From contig NZ_CP155079.2 in NCBI RefSeq assembly GCF_039634365.2, forward strand, positions 124,001-188,000: a DNA stretch of 64,000 nt, written 5' to 3'. The DNA is from Mucilaginibacter sp. PAMB04168. GTDB lineage: Bacteria > Bacteroidota > Bacteroidia > Sphingobacteriales > Sphingobacteriaceae. How positions within the stretch are numbered: position 1 is the first letter of the stretch; each line of letters opens with the position of its first letter. Position numbers and translations under genes: made by a program. The notes below the pieces were generated by a model. That model worked only from the letters and a program-made list of their open reading frames with translations. It ran no database searches and was not told the origin of the DNA. Below are positions 26,284-35,371 of the stretch, one piece after another.

Positions 26284-26781
26284 ATGAAAAAAAATATTAT
26301 TGTATATAATTTTATTACTTGTTTTAAGCTCCTGCGATAACATAGAACAGGACACCGTTGAAGAAAGCACTACTTCTAATGGAAATATGAGGAAGTAGAA
26401 GATGCTATGTCTTCTTCAAAAACTTATTATGCTACTCTTGAAGCTGAGGAGCCATTTTATTTCAGTTATGCCAACTATACACGTGTATATCCTGAATTGC
26501 AGATCAGAAATAATGGCGATGTTAATGAAGTAATGGTTTCAGTAGCTTTTCCAATACCGACAGCAAGTGGAGCTTTCTATATAGCAGATGATCATGATTT
26601 AACAGTCCGTGTAAGATTTGATAAAGAGGAACCTCAAGTGTTTACTTGTTCACCAACAACTGATGGGAATAATGATACAATGTTTATTGACTCTGCAAAT
26701 GCATTTATATCCAAACTAAAGTCGGCAGACACAGCGTTAGTTGAATGTGTTCTAACGGTTACTCCTCCCAAAAAATATTGA
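26284..26781 (+). pseudogene. Lipoprotein gene with two compensating frameshifts
   Basis: From the ATG at 26284 an A8 tract follows. In the frame one base off, the sequence reads a lipoprotein leader (KILLYIILLLVLSSC, lipobox LSSC, then DNIEQDTVEESTTSNGN). A second shift near 26390 returns to the frame of the ATG, with 'EEVEDAMSSSKTYYATLEAE..' open to 26781. The ATG at 26407 is therefore internal. The C-terminal 124 residues are beta-rich, end in LTVTPPKKY, and match no family I know. The gene appears decayed unless the A-tract indel is an assembly error. Confidence 0.65.
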
Positions 26782-26933
26782 GAAAACGAGCGCTAATACA
26801 TTTCATGAAGCGCGGCCCGATCCACATACGTGTTTGACTTTCGCGTAAGTGAACTTAAATGGAACTACAAATAAGGTATTTATTCGCCTTAACGCAATTT
26901 AATTAAGTCCTGCTGCCGTTACCTGAGGATAAA

Positions 26934-26970
26934 GCAGTTACAATAACAAGTAACTGCCTTTCTTTTTCTG
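26934..26970 (+). terminator. Intrinsic terminator
   Basis: A perfect 8-bp stem (GCAGTTAC/GTAACTGC) with an 8-nt loop is followed by CTTTCTTTTTCT. It could terminate transcripts of the 26284 gene. Confidence 0.7.
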
Positions 26971-27106
26971 TTGAACAATGTTTAAACAAGACGGAAAATA
27001 ACGATGTGGCCAAGACAGCCTGACGTTACACCGTGTAACGCCTTTTATGTATTAAAAATACGACAATAAAAGATAATAAGGCAATATCTATATCTTGGTT
27101 ATTGAA

Positions 27107-27127
27107 CGTTTTGCGGCACGCAAAACG
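27107..27127. repeat. Perfect palindrome
   Basis: Nine-base arms (CGTTTTGCG/CGCAAAACG) are separated by 3 nt. No T-tract follows in either direction, so it is not a classical terminator. It could be an operator or an interspersed palindromic element. Confidence 0.5.
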
Positions 27128-27472
27128 AGCCGTTATCAATTTAATAGCTTTATAACTTTTTCAAATAGCTTTCAAGATCATGGCAGTCTGACTAAGAACC
27201 TATACCCAAGCTAATGTTTCGTCTCTCTTTTTAATTATTACAGTCAATTTGTTTTTTACCCGTTTTGCTTTCATACATCAAGTGTTTTACTTGATGTAAA
27301 ACTGTGCATCGCCAAAGTGGAGTAACCAGGTTACAAATTAAATTAGCTTTTTCGATTGCCTCGCGTAGGCTATTAACATCGGGTTCAACTTTACTTGCTG
27401 CATCCTTATTGTCTTTAAAATACGCCCGCACGTCTTCAATCGTGAGCTTGACGAACAGCGTTATACAAAGAT

Positions 27473-28600
27473 TTATTTGCTCTTCAATTTGACCATCTCT
27501 GTCCCTGCTAGCAGGAAAGCACCTACACCGTAATATTCGGTATCGTCGGAGGTCACTTTTTCTGGGGATACTCCCTGTGGCTGTACGTAGCCAAGTTTGC
27601 CGTCGGGATGTACACAGGCAACAAGTGACTGCCAAGCTTTAACTGCTACGGGATAATATTTGTCATGAGGTAGAATGTGATGATTGATTCCCCAAGCCAG
27701 AGCATAACAGAAAAAGGCAGTTCCGCTGGTCTCCTTTACCGGATAACTTTCGGGATCCAGCAGGCTCGCATGCCATGTACCATCCGGCTGTTGCAATCCA
27801 GCAATTCGCTCGGCCATCTCCTTGAACTGTTTGATGAAACGGGCTCTGTCAGGATGCCTTGCAGGCATAACGGATAGCACGTTTGCTATGCCTCCTAATA
27901 CCCAGCCGTTCCCCCTGCTCCAAAAGACAGGTTTCCCATTTTTCTCTTTTTGGGTAAAGTATCGGCTATCTCTAAAGAAAAGATGTTCTTCATTGCTGTA
28001 CAGGTAGTCACTTGTTTTCCACCACAATCGGCTGGCGAGATTCAGATATTTTTTGTCCTTAGTAGCATCTGACAAGTAAGCTAGAGCAGGTGGCGCCATA
28101 AATAGAGCGTCACACCAAGCCCATTCCCGCAAATAAATACTGTTCACCCAAAGCAATGGTTCTGTGTGAGGAATAATGGCTAAGGTATCAGCTAATGACC
28201 TGAAATCGGCAATATAGTCTGGGTTTTTGAATTTTTTGTACAATAGCGAATACATTTGTCCGACACAATAATCGTCGGCAAAGCGACGTCGAGGACCGAT
28301 TTTCCATTGATTTAATTCACCCACCTGCACCAATTTATTCCAATATTTCTTATCCGGTGCAATTTTAGCCCAAGCGACCATTCCGGTAAACATTGCACCG
28401 CTTGTCCAATCTTTGGGAGGATTTTTCCAGCCATGAACTTCTATATCTCTCCATTGCCAGTCAGCAACGCGTTGCATGATGTTTTTTATACTGTCTTTAG
28501 AAAGTGGCCCAACACTTTCTTTTGCAAATGAAATAGTAGTACTCCATAACAGAACAAGTGTTAGAAAAAAGCGAAAAGAACGTTTAAAATATATAGTCAT
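27473..28600 (-). CDS. GH105-type unsaturated glycosyl (uronyl) hydrolase
   Basis: I choose the ATG at 28600, which gives a signal peptide (RFFLTLVLLWSTTISFA) and 375 residues, the usual length; the longer frame to 28720 would overlap the lyase gene. The (alpha/alpha)6-barrel motifs are present: 'REWAWCDALFMAPPALAYL' with likely catalytic D164, 'FWSRGNGWVLGGIANVLSVMP', 'DGTWHASLLDPESYPVKETSGTAFFCYALAWG' and 'DDTEYYGVGAFLLAGTE'. Family members (YteR/YesR) hydrate the unsaturated uronic acid that a lyase leaves at the non-reducing end. It lies 55 bp downstream of the lyase gene on the same strand, so the two act in sequence: lyase, then unsaturated uronyl removal. GH88, the sister family, is less likely from these motifs. 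Confidence 0.85.
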   Translation of the reverse strand: MTIYFKRSFRFFLTLVLLWSTTISFAKESVGPLSKDSIKNIMQRVADWQWRDIEVHGWKNPPKDWTSGAMFTGMVAWAKIAPDKKYWNKLVQVGELNQWKIGPRRRFADDYCVGQMYSLLYKKFKNPDYIADFRSLADTLAIIPHTEPLLWVNSIYLREWAWCDALFMAPPALAYLSDATKDKKYLNLASRLWWKTSDYLYSNEEHLFFRDSRYFTQKEKNGKPVFWSRGNGWVLGGIANVLSVMPARHPDRARFIKQFKEMAERIAGLQQPDGTWHASLLDPESYPVKETSGTAFFCYALAWGINHHILPHDKYYPVAVKAWQSLVACVHPDGKLGYVQPQGVSPEKVTSDDTEYYGVGAFLLAGTEMVKLKSK

Positions 28601-28655
28601 GCTAACTTTTAAATAATTGGTTTTTTGATGATGGAAGTTGTTATGCATACTCATG

Positions 28656-30596
28656 TTAAAGTGATGTAATTGGCTTGAAAGTGACCGTGATGGAGCCAGA
28701 TTCCGAAGGGTCCAGCACAATTCCTATACGGGTGAATGATGGTGAATTTTCTTCGATTTTTTCGGATGTGATGTGAAAGCCTTTTGGGGTCTTGATGATG
28801 GCTACCATCTTTTCTTTTTCACCATCGAACTCAATGCTGTCAGGTCCGGTTTGACGCCATCCGGCCCGCGTGATCAATACGAACTCGAAGTTTGCTTTAG
28901 CTTTGAACTGAAAGTCGTCCTTTACCGTCAAAGAACTCAAATCTTGTCGGTCGTACAGAAATGTTCGCTTTAATTGAGTAAGGTTAGGCACCTTGTATGC
29001 TGAAGATATATCCATGGTGAATTCATCTCGCTGATCCGTAAAGTTTGCTTTTGAGATGACAGCTTGGGCTGCAGCTCCAGCTTGCTGGTCCTTTCCAGCA
29101 ACTAAAGGAACAGGGTGCCCGTATGACCCAATGGATTTAAAAGTATAGCGTTCAGGTCCAAATGTTTTAGCTGAGTAAACGAAGGGGCCGCCAGGATCTC
29201 CCATGAGCATCTCATTACCCACAACTACGCTAAACGATCCTACATCGTTGTGATTGTGGATTTCATTATTGTTGCCGCCTTTGAGGGCGGCTCCCATTTT
29301 GCCACGAGTGCCAGGAAGCGGTCTAACGATCAACACGCCAGCCTCCTTGAAATAAGACCTCAAGCCAGGCGATAGTGATGAATTTACCGCCTTAATCTGA
29401 CTTTCGGAAGCTGAGTTTGGGAAAACCTGCATGATATCTTCAATTAGGTCAGCCGTTTGCCCTTTAAAGCTTAAAGTGTCATATTTTGTTAATCCAAGTC
29501 CCAGAGTGCGGCTGCAGTACCACAATATATTCGCAGGAGCCTTAAGCCCAACATGGCAATCAGCAATATAGGGATAAACATCGTTGATAATTTCTAAGTT
29601 AGGCGCATAAGCGGCAATCCGTTTGATTTTCGGATTTGCAAACAAGTCAATATGCCCGTTAGTTGCTTTGAAAACACTCTCACGCAGAAGTATATAGTGT
29701 CCAAATCCGTATGCGTAATACCCGAGACCTTCTGTACAATAACCTTCATCTGTAAATCCAGCTATACTATTTTTCGAGTAACGTTCTGCGATGGCGACAA
29801 ATTTTGCGCGTTCTTTAGGTTCTGGAATTAGTGCCAATGCAGCGCCGGTAACGCCCGCCAGGCAAACGGAATTCCAGTTGTTGGTCCAGGTGAGCCAGTA
29901 ATGGTAATTGTTTCCCGTTCTTAAAGAGGTCAGCACTGGTTCAAAAATATGCTTGTTCATTTGAACAAGGACTTCCTTACGCAACGATGGCGGTATTTTG
30001 TCATCGAGTAGATATAAGGCTTGTGCAATGTTTTGCGCAAGAACGGATGCCCCTAAATCCACCGTGTAATAGCGACCCTCAATGTTTTGTTTGGTTTTGT
30101 CATGTGCCGGCAGCGACCAAGATTTTTGGTGGATTAATTCGGTTAACACCATCTGGATAGTGCCAGTGAACCGCCCTTTATTTTCCAAGCATTCTGCCCA
30201 AACCAATGGTATTAGCCAGCTTGACCTAGCGCTCATCATCCGTTCACCTTCGGTGCGTGTACCTTTCGTGAAGTACATTAAATATCGTTCATCATTCCAC
30301 GCGGGGAACGGTTTGCCTAACAGCGAAACTGCTTTTTCAAGAACTCTAGTATAAGCAGGATCTTGATAGAGTTTATTCCAAACTGTACGGTTGTGATAGT
30401 TTTCACCTAAACCTTGAGGTGCGGGCGGAAGCAGCTCTGCTATTTGCGTAACCCGTTTCATGTCTAGCGGTATGAGAGGAGCCACTGTTTTCAACACATC
30501 CATAGAATCCCGAACTCCACCCGATAAATTTTTGGCTTGTGCTACTCCTAAAGACAGGGACGTGACAAGAGCAATAAATATTTTTTTGTTCTTCAT
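28656..30596 (-). CDS. Heparinase II/III-like polysaccharide lyase
   Basis: The ATG at 30596 gives a standard signal peptide (KKIFIALVTSLSLGVAQA); an ATG at 30614 is six codons further up. The protein (646 residues) has an N-terminal (alpha/alpha) toroid of alginate-lyase/heparinase type ('RSSWLIPLVWAECLENKG', 'NNYHYWLTWTNNWNSVCLAG', 'DEGYCTEGLGYYAYGFGHY') at about residues 20-380. A C-terminal heparinase II/III beta-sandwich follows, with 'IHNHNDVGSFSVVVGNEMLMGDPGG' (H447, H449, N450, D451). Such enzymes cleave uronic-acid-containing polymers by beta-elimination. It is the first gene of a two-gene operon with the GH105 enzyme, divergent from the HTCS regulator. Confidence 0.85.
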   Translation of the reverse strand: MKNKKIFIALVTSLSLGVAQAKNLSGGVRDSMDVLKTVAPLIPLDMKRVTQIAELLPPAPQGLGENYHNRTVWNKLYQDPAYTRVLEKAVSLLGKPFPAWNDERYLMYFTKGTRTEGERMMSARSSWLIPLVWAECLENKGRFTGTIQMVLTELIHQKSWSLPAHDKTKQNIEGRYYTVDLGASVLAQNIAQALYLLDDKIPPSLRKEVLVQMNKHIFEPVLTSLRTGNNYHYWLTWTNNWNSVCLAGVTGAALALIPEPKERAKFVAIAERYSKNSIAGFTDEGYCTEGLGYYAYGFGHYILLRESVFKATNGHIDLFANPKIKRIAAYAPNLEIINDVYPYIADCHVGLKAPANILWYCSRTLGLGLTKYDTLSFKGQTADLIEDIMQVFPNSASESQIKAVNSSLSPGLRSYFKEAGVLIVRPLPGTRGKMGAALKGGNNNEIHNHNDVGSFSVVVGNEMLMGDPGGPFVYSAKTFGPERYTFKSIGSYGHPVPLVAGKDQQAGAAAQAVISKANFTDQRDEFTMDISSAYKVPNLTQLKRTFLYDRQDLSSLTVKDDFQFKAKANFEFVLITRAGWRQTGPDSIEFDGEKEKMVAIIKTPKGFHITSEKIEENSPSFTRIGIVLDPSESGSITVTFKPITSL

Positions 30597-31064
30597 AATA
30601 ATTTCTGCACTCATGCTGTCTACATAGCAGTAATCCTAGTTTGAGGTAGAACGACTGGTAATGAAATTTTCTCTTCAACTATTTTATTACAAAGGTTTTC
30701 ACCAGCAATAAACCCTACATCAAAAATTGTGAGGACATGAATTGGTCTGTAAAGCCCACCTCGTAATGATCACGTGATGAGTTAAAGTCCAAAACTACCG
30801 GCATTTTTATAGCTCTTGAGGGTAATTTTCGGTTATTTCAGGGGTAATAATTAGTCTTTAGTGTGTTATCCCTAAATAATATTGTAGATACTTGCTTCAT
30901 TTGTATTCCGATTATAAACAATTTCTTTGCAAGGATACGTCAAGAGTAGCTGCTTACACTTGCCTGTTGCCAAGTGGTAGCATGAAGTGTAATGCCCTTT
31001 CTTTTAGGCACCTAACGATTGACATTTTCTGCAAAAAAAAGTTACATTTAGGATTTAATAGACG
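30597..31064. promoter_or_regulatory. Divergent promoter region of the lyase and HTCS genes
   Basis: 468 bp between two divergent PUL units. Upstream of the HTCS start a Bacteroidota-like promoter can be drawn: TTG at 31019-31021, a 21-nt spacer, and TACATTTA at 31043-31050, close to the TTTG/TANNTTTG consensus. The - strand promoter is not clear. HTCS operator sites, if present, should be in this gap. Confidence 0.35.
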
Positions 31065-34000
31065 ATGAGGAAGTTTTGGTGCGTGATTTTGTTGTTGTTA
31101 GCCTGTTCAGCAGCTTATCCTCAGCTTTCTTTTGATCACCTGACCGTAGCTAACGGACTATCGCAAAGTTCGGTGATCTCGATATGCAAGGATAGTAGAG
31201 GTTATATGTGGTTCGGGACCCGCGATCGCCTAAACCGCTATGACGCGCGTTCGATTAAAACCTTTAACCACGATTACAAAGATCCAGGCAGCATCAGCTG
31301 CAGTGATTATGTGTTCTCAATTATTGAAGACAGCAAAAAGAACCTTTGGGTTGGCACCGTTAAAGGGCTAAACCGGTACCGGCCCGAGAATAATTCCTTT
31401 GAACATTTTCTGCACAATCCAGCAAAAAAGCATTCTATCAGTGATGATAATGTTTACTGTATCTACAACGATCGAAAAGGTAGAATATGGATTGGGACGA
31501 ACAACGGCTTGAATCTCTTGGCAAACTCCGCCTCTCGAGAATTCATGCACTTCTTCAAAGCGAAGATGGGTCAACCCGGCTTGTCCAGTAATCAGGTATA
31601 TGCCATCTATGAAGATTATGCCGGTAATATATGGGTAGGTGGCAGCAACGGTCTAACCAAAATTTCGTACGCAAAAGGGAAGTACCAGTATTTAGTTTTT
31701 CCTAGTACGGGTAATGATCCCGACAGCCTTCATGGTAATGCCGTGAGGACGATAACTGAAGACCGCCAGCACCGCCTCTGGTTCGGCACGGAAACCGGGG
31801 GGCTGAACCTTTATAACCCGGAAACTGCTTCTTTTACGCACTTCAAACATGATCCGCTAAATCAAAACAGCTTGAGTCACAATGACGTAAGGAAAATTAT
31901 ACTAGACAAAACTGGTCAGCTTTGGGTCGGCACAATTAACGGACTTAATATCCTGAATCCCGAAACGCAAACGTTCGTGCGTTATGAGCATGATGCAGAA
32001 AATCGTAGGAGTTTAAGTGATAATTCTATAAAAGATATTTACCAGGACCAAAATGGCAGTATCTGGATTGGTACTACCTATGGTGGTGTAAATGTGGTTC
32101 ATCCGGACAATATACCTTTCAAGGTTTATCAAGCCAATAAATTCAAAAATAGCATTAGTGGCAATATCATAAGTGCTATAATTGCCGGCCCGAAAGGAAA
32201 CTTATGGATTGGAACAGAGGGTTACGGCCTAAACCAGTTTAACACTGTCTCTGGCGAATTCAAACATTACAAAAACCAGTCTGCCAACAAGCAAAGCTTA
32301 TCGACAAATTTTGTGAAAGCAGTATACCGCGATAGCAAGGATAACCTTTGGGTAGGTTTGCATCAGGGCGGTCTGGAACTGTTTCAGCCGGCAGGGGAGA
32401 ATTTTAAGCACTTCCGGCACGATCCCAATAATGCTGCATCTATAAGCAGCGATATTGTCAGCAGTTTACTTGAAGACAGTCGGGGGCGCTTTTGGGTCGG
32501 CACCTCAAACGGGTTGAATATATTAGATCAGCAGTCTCAAAGGTTCAGAACGTACTTGTCGGATCCGGTTAAACCATTCAGGCTGACAAAAGAAAGTGTT
32601 CGATGTATTTATGAAGATTCTAAACATAATATTTGGGTTGGTACAACCGTAGGATTAAATCTGCTTAGACCAACGTCTGCTTCGTTTAAATGGTTCATGG
32701 CCAATGAACGTAATCCAAACAGTTTAAAGGTCGGGTACATCAATTGCATAAAGGAAGATAGCCAGGGAAACGTCTGGGTAGGCTCTTTTCACGGTGGCCT
32801 GAGCCGTTATATTCCTTCCAAAGGGGCTTTCATAACTTACGGCATTTCACAGGGGCTGCCGAGCGATAATGTATTGAATATACAACAGGGCGATGCCAAT
32901 ACGCTATGGATCAGTACCGACAATGGCTTAGTTAGTTTTGACTTACGCTCATATAAATCCAAGAGCTTTACGGTAAAAGATGGCTTGCCGACAAATGAAT
33001 TTAACTATAACTCTTCGTTCAAAGATGAAAGGGGTAACCTGTTTTTTGGTACCTATAACGGCCTAGTTAGCTTTAATCCCCGAGAAATAAAATCCAACGA
33101 GATTGAGCCGGTTGTTCAGCTATCGGGATTGAAGCTGTTCAACGAACCCGTAGCGATCGGTGACAAAACTGGTCTTCTTCACCAAGATATAAGTCTAACT
33201 AAAGAAATTACTTTTAACCACAACCAGAACGTATTCAGTATCGACTTCACTTCTCTCAATTTTGACAAGCCCGACCGTAACCGATTCATGTTTAAATTGG
33301 ATGGTTTTGAAAAAAAATGGAATTATGTTAGTGTGCCTACAGCAACTTACACAAATCTGCCAGCTGGAGAATATGACTTCTTGCTTCGTGGCAGCAACAA
33401 TGATGGTGTTTGGAGCAAAACTATTAAGAAGCTGCACATACGTATATTACCACCATTTTGGCTAACATGGTGGGCTTACCTGGCTTACCTCATTATTTTT
33501 GGTGTTACACTTTATCTAGTAATAAGATTTTTTCGCCGGCAAGCACGCCTGGAACGTGACTTGTATTATGAACATCTGAATTACGAGCGGCAACAGGAAG
33601 TACATCAGTTAAAATTGGACTTCTTTACAAAGATTTCTCACGAAATACGAACTCCACTTTCATTGATCCTAGCTCCTGTAGAAAGTTTACTCGAGGCAGA
33701 AAAGGGAAATATAGTTCTTCGTCAGCATTTACAATATGTAAAGCAGAACGCAAACCGACTGATGCGGCTGGTGAACGAGTTATTAGACTTTAGGAAAGCA
33801 GAAAACGGGTTTTTAAAGCTCCGGGTAGCAGAGCAGGATATTTCAGCTTTCTGCAAAGATATTTTTGAGTCTTTTGCTGGTCTGGCTGCCTCCAGAAATA
33901 TTACTTATTTATTTGAAGCAGATGAGCATTCTATACCATTGTATTTCGACGCTTCCCAATTGGAAAAGGTACTTTTCAATATCTTGTCTAACGCTTTTAA

Positions 34001-35180
34001 ATTTACGCCTGATAACGGTACCGTCCTTGTTGCTTTAAAAACGGGATCTAGTAATGTAGAAATCCACATAACTGATAATGGACCCGGTATTAGTAAAGAG
34101 GGGCAGGAACATATTTTTGAAAATTTTTACCAGGATAAAGGCGCAGCCGACGCATCAGGCTGGGGTATAGGATTGGCGCTGGCAAAAAATATTGTTGACT
34201 TGCATAAAGGTGAGATTACTGTCGATAGTGTACAAGCTACAGAAAAGCATAGCGGTACAACTACCTTCAAGGTTATTCTTGCTCGCGGATTCTCCCACTT
34301 TTCAGCAGACCAGTTTGCCAAGTCTTTGAATTCATTGAAAATCGAAAACGAGGAAATCCTGAGTCCGGTTAGCCTTCCTACACTGGGCCATGAACCCGAA
34401 TTGCAAGTTGAAAAGCCTGTGCTGTTGCTTGTTGAGGATAATCAGGAAGTCCGCGATTTCTTAAAAGTTACTTTATGCCGTGACTATCAAATACATGAAA
34501 GTGAAAATGGTAAGGAAGGCTGGGAGGCTGCGCTTAAAACAATACCTGATCTTGTCATTAGTGATGTAGCTATGCCCATTATGGACGGCTATGCCTTATG
34601 TGGGAATATAAAAGCGGATGAACGTACCAATCACATTCCGGTTATTCTTTTAACCGCCAAAGCCGATCAAAACAACCAGCTAGACGGCTTAAAGAGGGGA
34701 GCAGATGTATACATTACGAAGCCATTCAGCGTCAATATCCTGCAGCAGCATATTCGTAATTTACTGTCGGTGAGGCAGGCCATGCGCCAGAAATTTTCGC
34801 AACAGATGTTGCTGATGCCAACTAGCCGTGTGATTGATTCACCGGATGAAACTTTCTTAAATAAATTAATGCGAATTACCGAGTCACATCTTGAAAACCC
34901 AGACTTTGATGTTGCGATGCTTGTTGATAAGGCTGGCATGAGTCAAACTGTATTATACCGTAAAATTAAGGCTCTTTCCGGAATGGCAATCTCTGATTTT
35001 ATCAAATCGGTAAGGTTAAAGCAAGCTGCCGCCTTGCTTGTGCAAAATAAATTGACGATCGCAGAAGTTGCTTATGCAGTCGGCTTTAATGATCGGAAGT
35101 ATTTTAGTAAGGAATTTAAAAAGCAGTTTGGCAAGTCTCCATCTGATTATGTAGCCCAAGTGCTTACCCACGAGGTTTAA
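31065..35180 (+). CDS. Hybrid two-component system (HTCS) PUL regulator
   Basis: A 1371-residue sensor-regulator. After a signal peptide (ILLLLACSAAYPQ) come about 14 periplasmic Reg_prop propeller repeats (residues about 25-690, motif 'WVGT..GLN.L' and 'IWIGT'), a Y_Y_Y domain (about 700-790) and a transmembrane helix near 800-822. The HisKA box 'FFTKISHEIRTPLSLI' has phospho-acceptor H859, and a HATPase (N-box 'NILSNAFKFT', 'DNGPGI', 'GWGIGLAL') follows. The receiver domain ('LVISDVAMPIMDG', D1167, 'TAKAD', 'KPF') precedes an AraC-type HTH ('IAEVAYAVGFNDRKYFSKEFKKQFGKSPSDY'). It senses an oligosaccharide and activates the PUL. It is divergent from the lyase gene and precedes GH3/SusC. Confidence 0.95.
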   Translation: MRKFWCVILLLLACSAAYPQLSFDHLTVANGLSQSSVISICKDSRGYMWFGTRDRLNRYDARSIKTFNHDYKDPGSISCSDYVFSIIEDSKKNLWVGTVKGLNRYRPENNSFEHFLHNPAKKHSISDDNVYCIYNDRKGRIWIGTNNGLNLLANSASREFMHFFKAKMGQPGLSSNQVYAIYEDYAGNIWVGGSNGLTKISYAKGKYQYLVFPSTGNDPDSLHGNAVRTITEDRQHRLWFGTETGGLNLYNPETASFTHFKHDPLNQNSLSHNDVRKIILDKTGQLWVGTINGLNILNPETQTFVRYEHDAENRRSLSDNSIKDIYQDQNGSIWIGTTYGGVNVVHPDNIPFKVYQANKFKNSISGNIISAIIAGPKGNLWIGTEGYGLNQFNTVSGEFKHYKNQSANKQSLSTNFVKAVYRDSKDNLWVGLHQGGLELFQPAGENFKHFRHDPNNAASISSDIVSSLLEDSRGRFWVGTSNGLNILDQQSQRFRTYLSDPVKPFRLTKESVRCIYEDSKHNIWVGTTVGLNLLRPTSASFKWFMANERNPNSLKVGYINCIKEDSQGNVWVGSFHGGLSRYIPSKGAFITYGISQGLPSDNVLNIQQGDANTLWISTDNGLVSFDLRSYKSKSFTVKDGLPTNEFNYNSSFKDERGNLFFGTYNGLVSFNPREIKSNEIEPVVQLSGLKLFNEPVAIGDKTGLLHQDISLTKEITFNHNQNVFSIDFTSLNFDKPDRNRFMFKLDGFEKKWNYVSVPTATYTNLPAGEYDFLLRGSNNDGVWSKTIKKLHIRILPPFWLTWWAYLAYLIIFGVTLYLVIRFFRRQARLERDLYYEHLNYERQQEVHQLKLDFFTKISHEIRTPLSLILAPVESLLEAEKGNIVLRQHLQYVKQNANRLMRLVNELLDFRKAENGFLKLRVAEQDISAFCKDIFESFAGLAASRNITYLFEADEHSIPLYFDASQLEKVLFNILSNAFKFTPDNGTVLVALKTGSSNVEIHITDNGPGISKEGQEHIFENFYQDKGAADASGWGIGLALAKNIVDLHKGEITVDSVQATEKHSGTTTFKVILARGFSHFSADQFAKSLNSLKIENEEILSPVSLPTLGHEPELQVEKPVLLLVEDNQEVRDFLKVTLCRDYQIHESENGKEGWEAALKTIPDLVISDVAMPIMDGYALCGNIKADERTNHIPVILLTAKADQNNQLDGLKRGADVYITKPFSVNILQQHIRNLLSVRQAMRQKFSQQMLLMPTSRVIDSPDETFLNKLMRITESHLENPDFDVAMLVDKAGMSQTVLYRKIKALSGMAISDFIKSVRLKQAAALLVQNKLTIAEVAYAVGFNDRKYFSKEFKKQFGKSPSDYVAQVLTHEV

Positions 35181-35371
35181 GTTGATTTTTAACCCTCCTT
35201 TTCTTATTTCTTAACATAGCCGATTCCTTACCCCTATTTCGGCGGCATTTTACCCTCTAAAAAAGTGTATTGCATCCCATCTTCGTCTTTGCCGGAACGC
35301 ATCGACAGTTTGATCTTGCATGCATGTACGGCGCATGAAAACCAAAACTGATTATATTCAAAACTATTTAT

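Larger units (their letters stand above)
26782..27472. other. Intergenic with terminator, palindromes and a possible gene remnant
   Basis: About 690 bp with no intact gene. It contains a terminator at 26934, palindromes near 27015 and 27107, and a - strand stretch (about 27231-27470) that reads 'LTIEDVRAYFKDNKDAASKVEPDVNSLREAIEKAN', similar in pattern to the C-terminal helices of M1-type aminopeptidases. It has no start and overlaps the uronyl hydrolase end, so it can only be a remnant. Confidence 0.35.

Noticed and set aside
27231..27635. - strand open frame overlapping the end of the uronyl hydrolase gene
   Set aside because: The part before 27473 reads out of frame through the hydrolase and looks random; the last part resembles an aminopeptidase end but has no start, so it was kept only as a possible remnant in the intergenic entry.
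28600..28720. Longer start of the uronyl hydrolase at 28720
   Set aside because: It would overlap the lyase coding end and place 40 untypical residues before the signal peptide; the start at 28600 is preferred.
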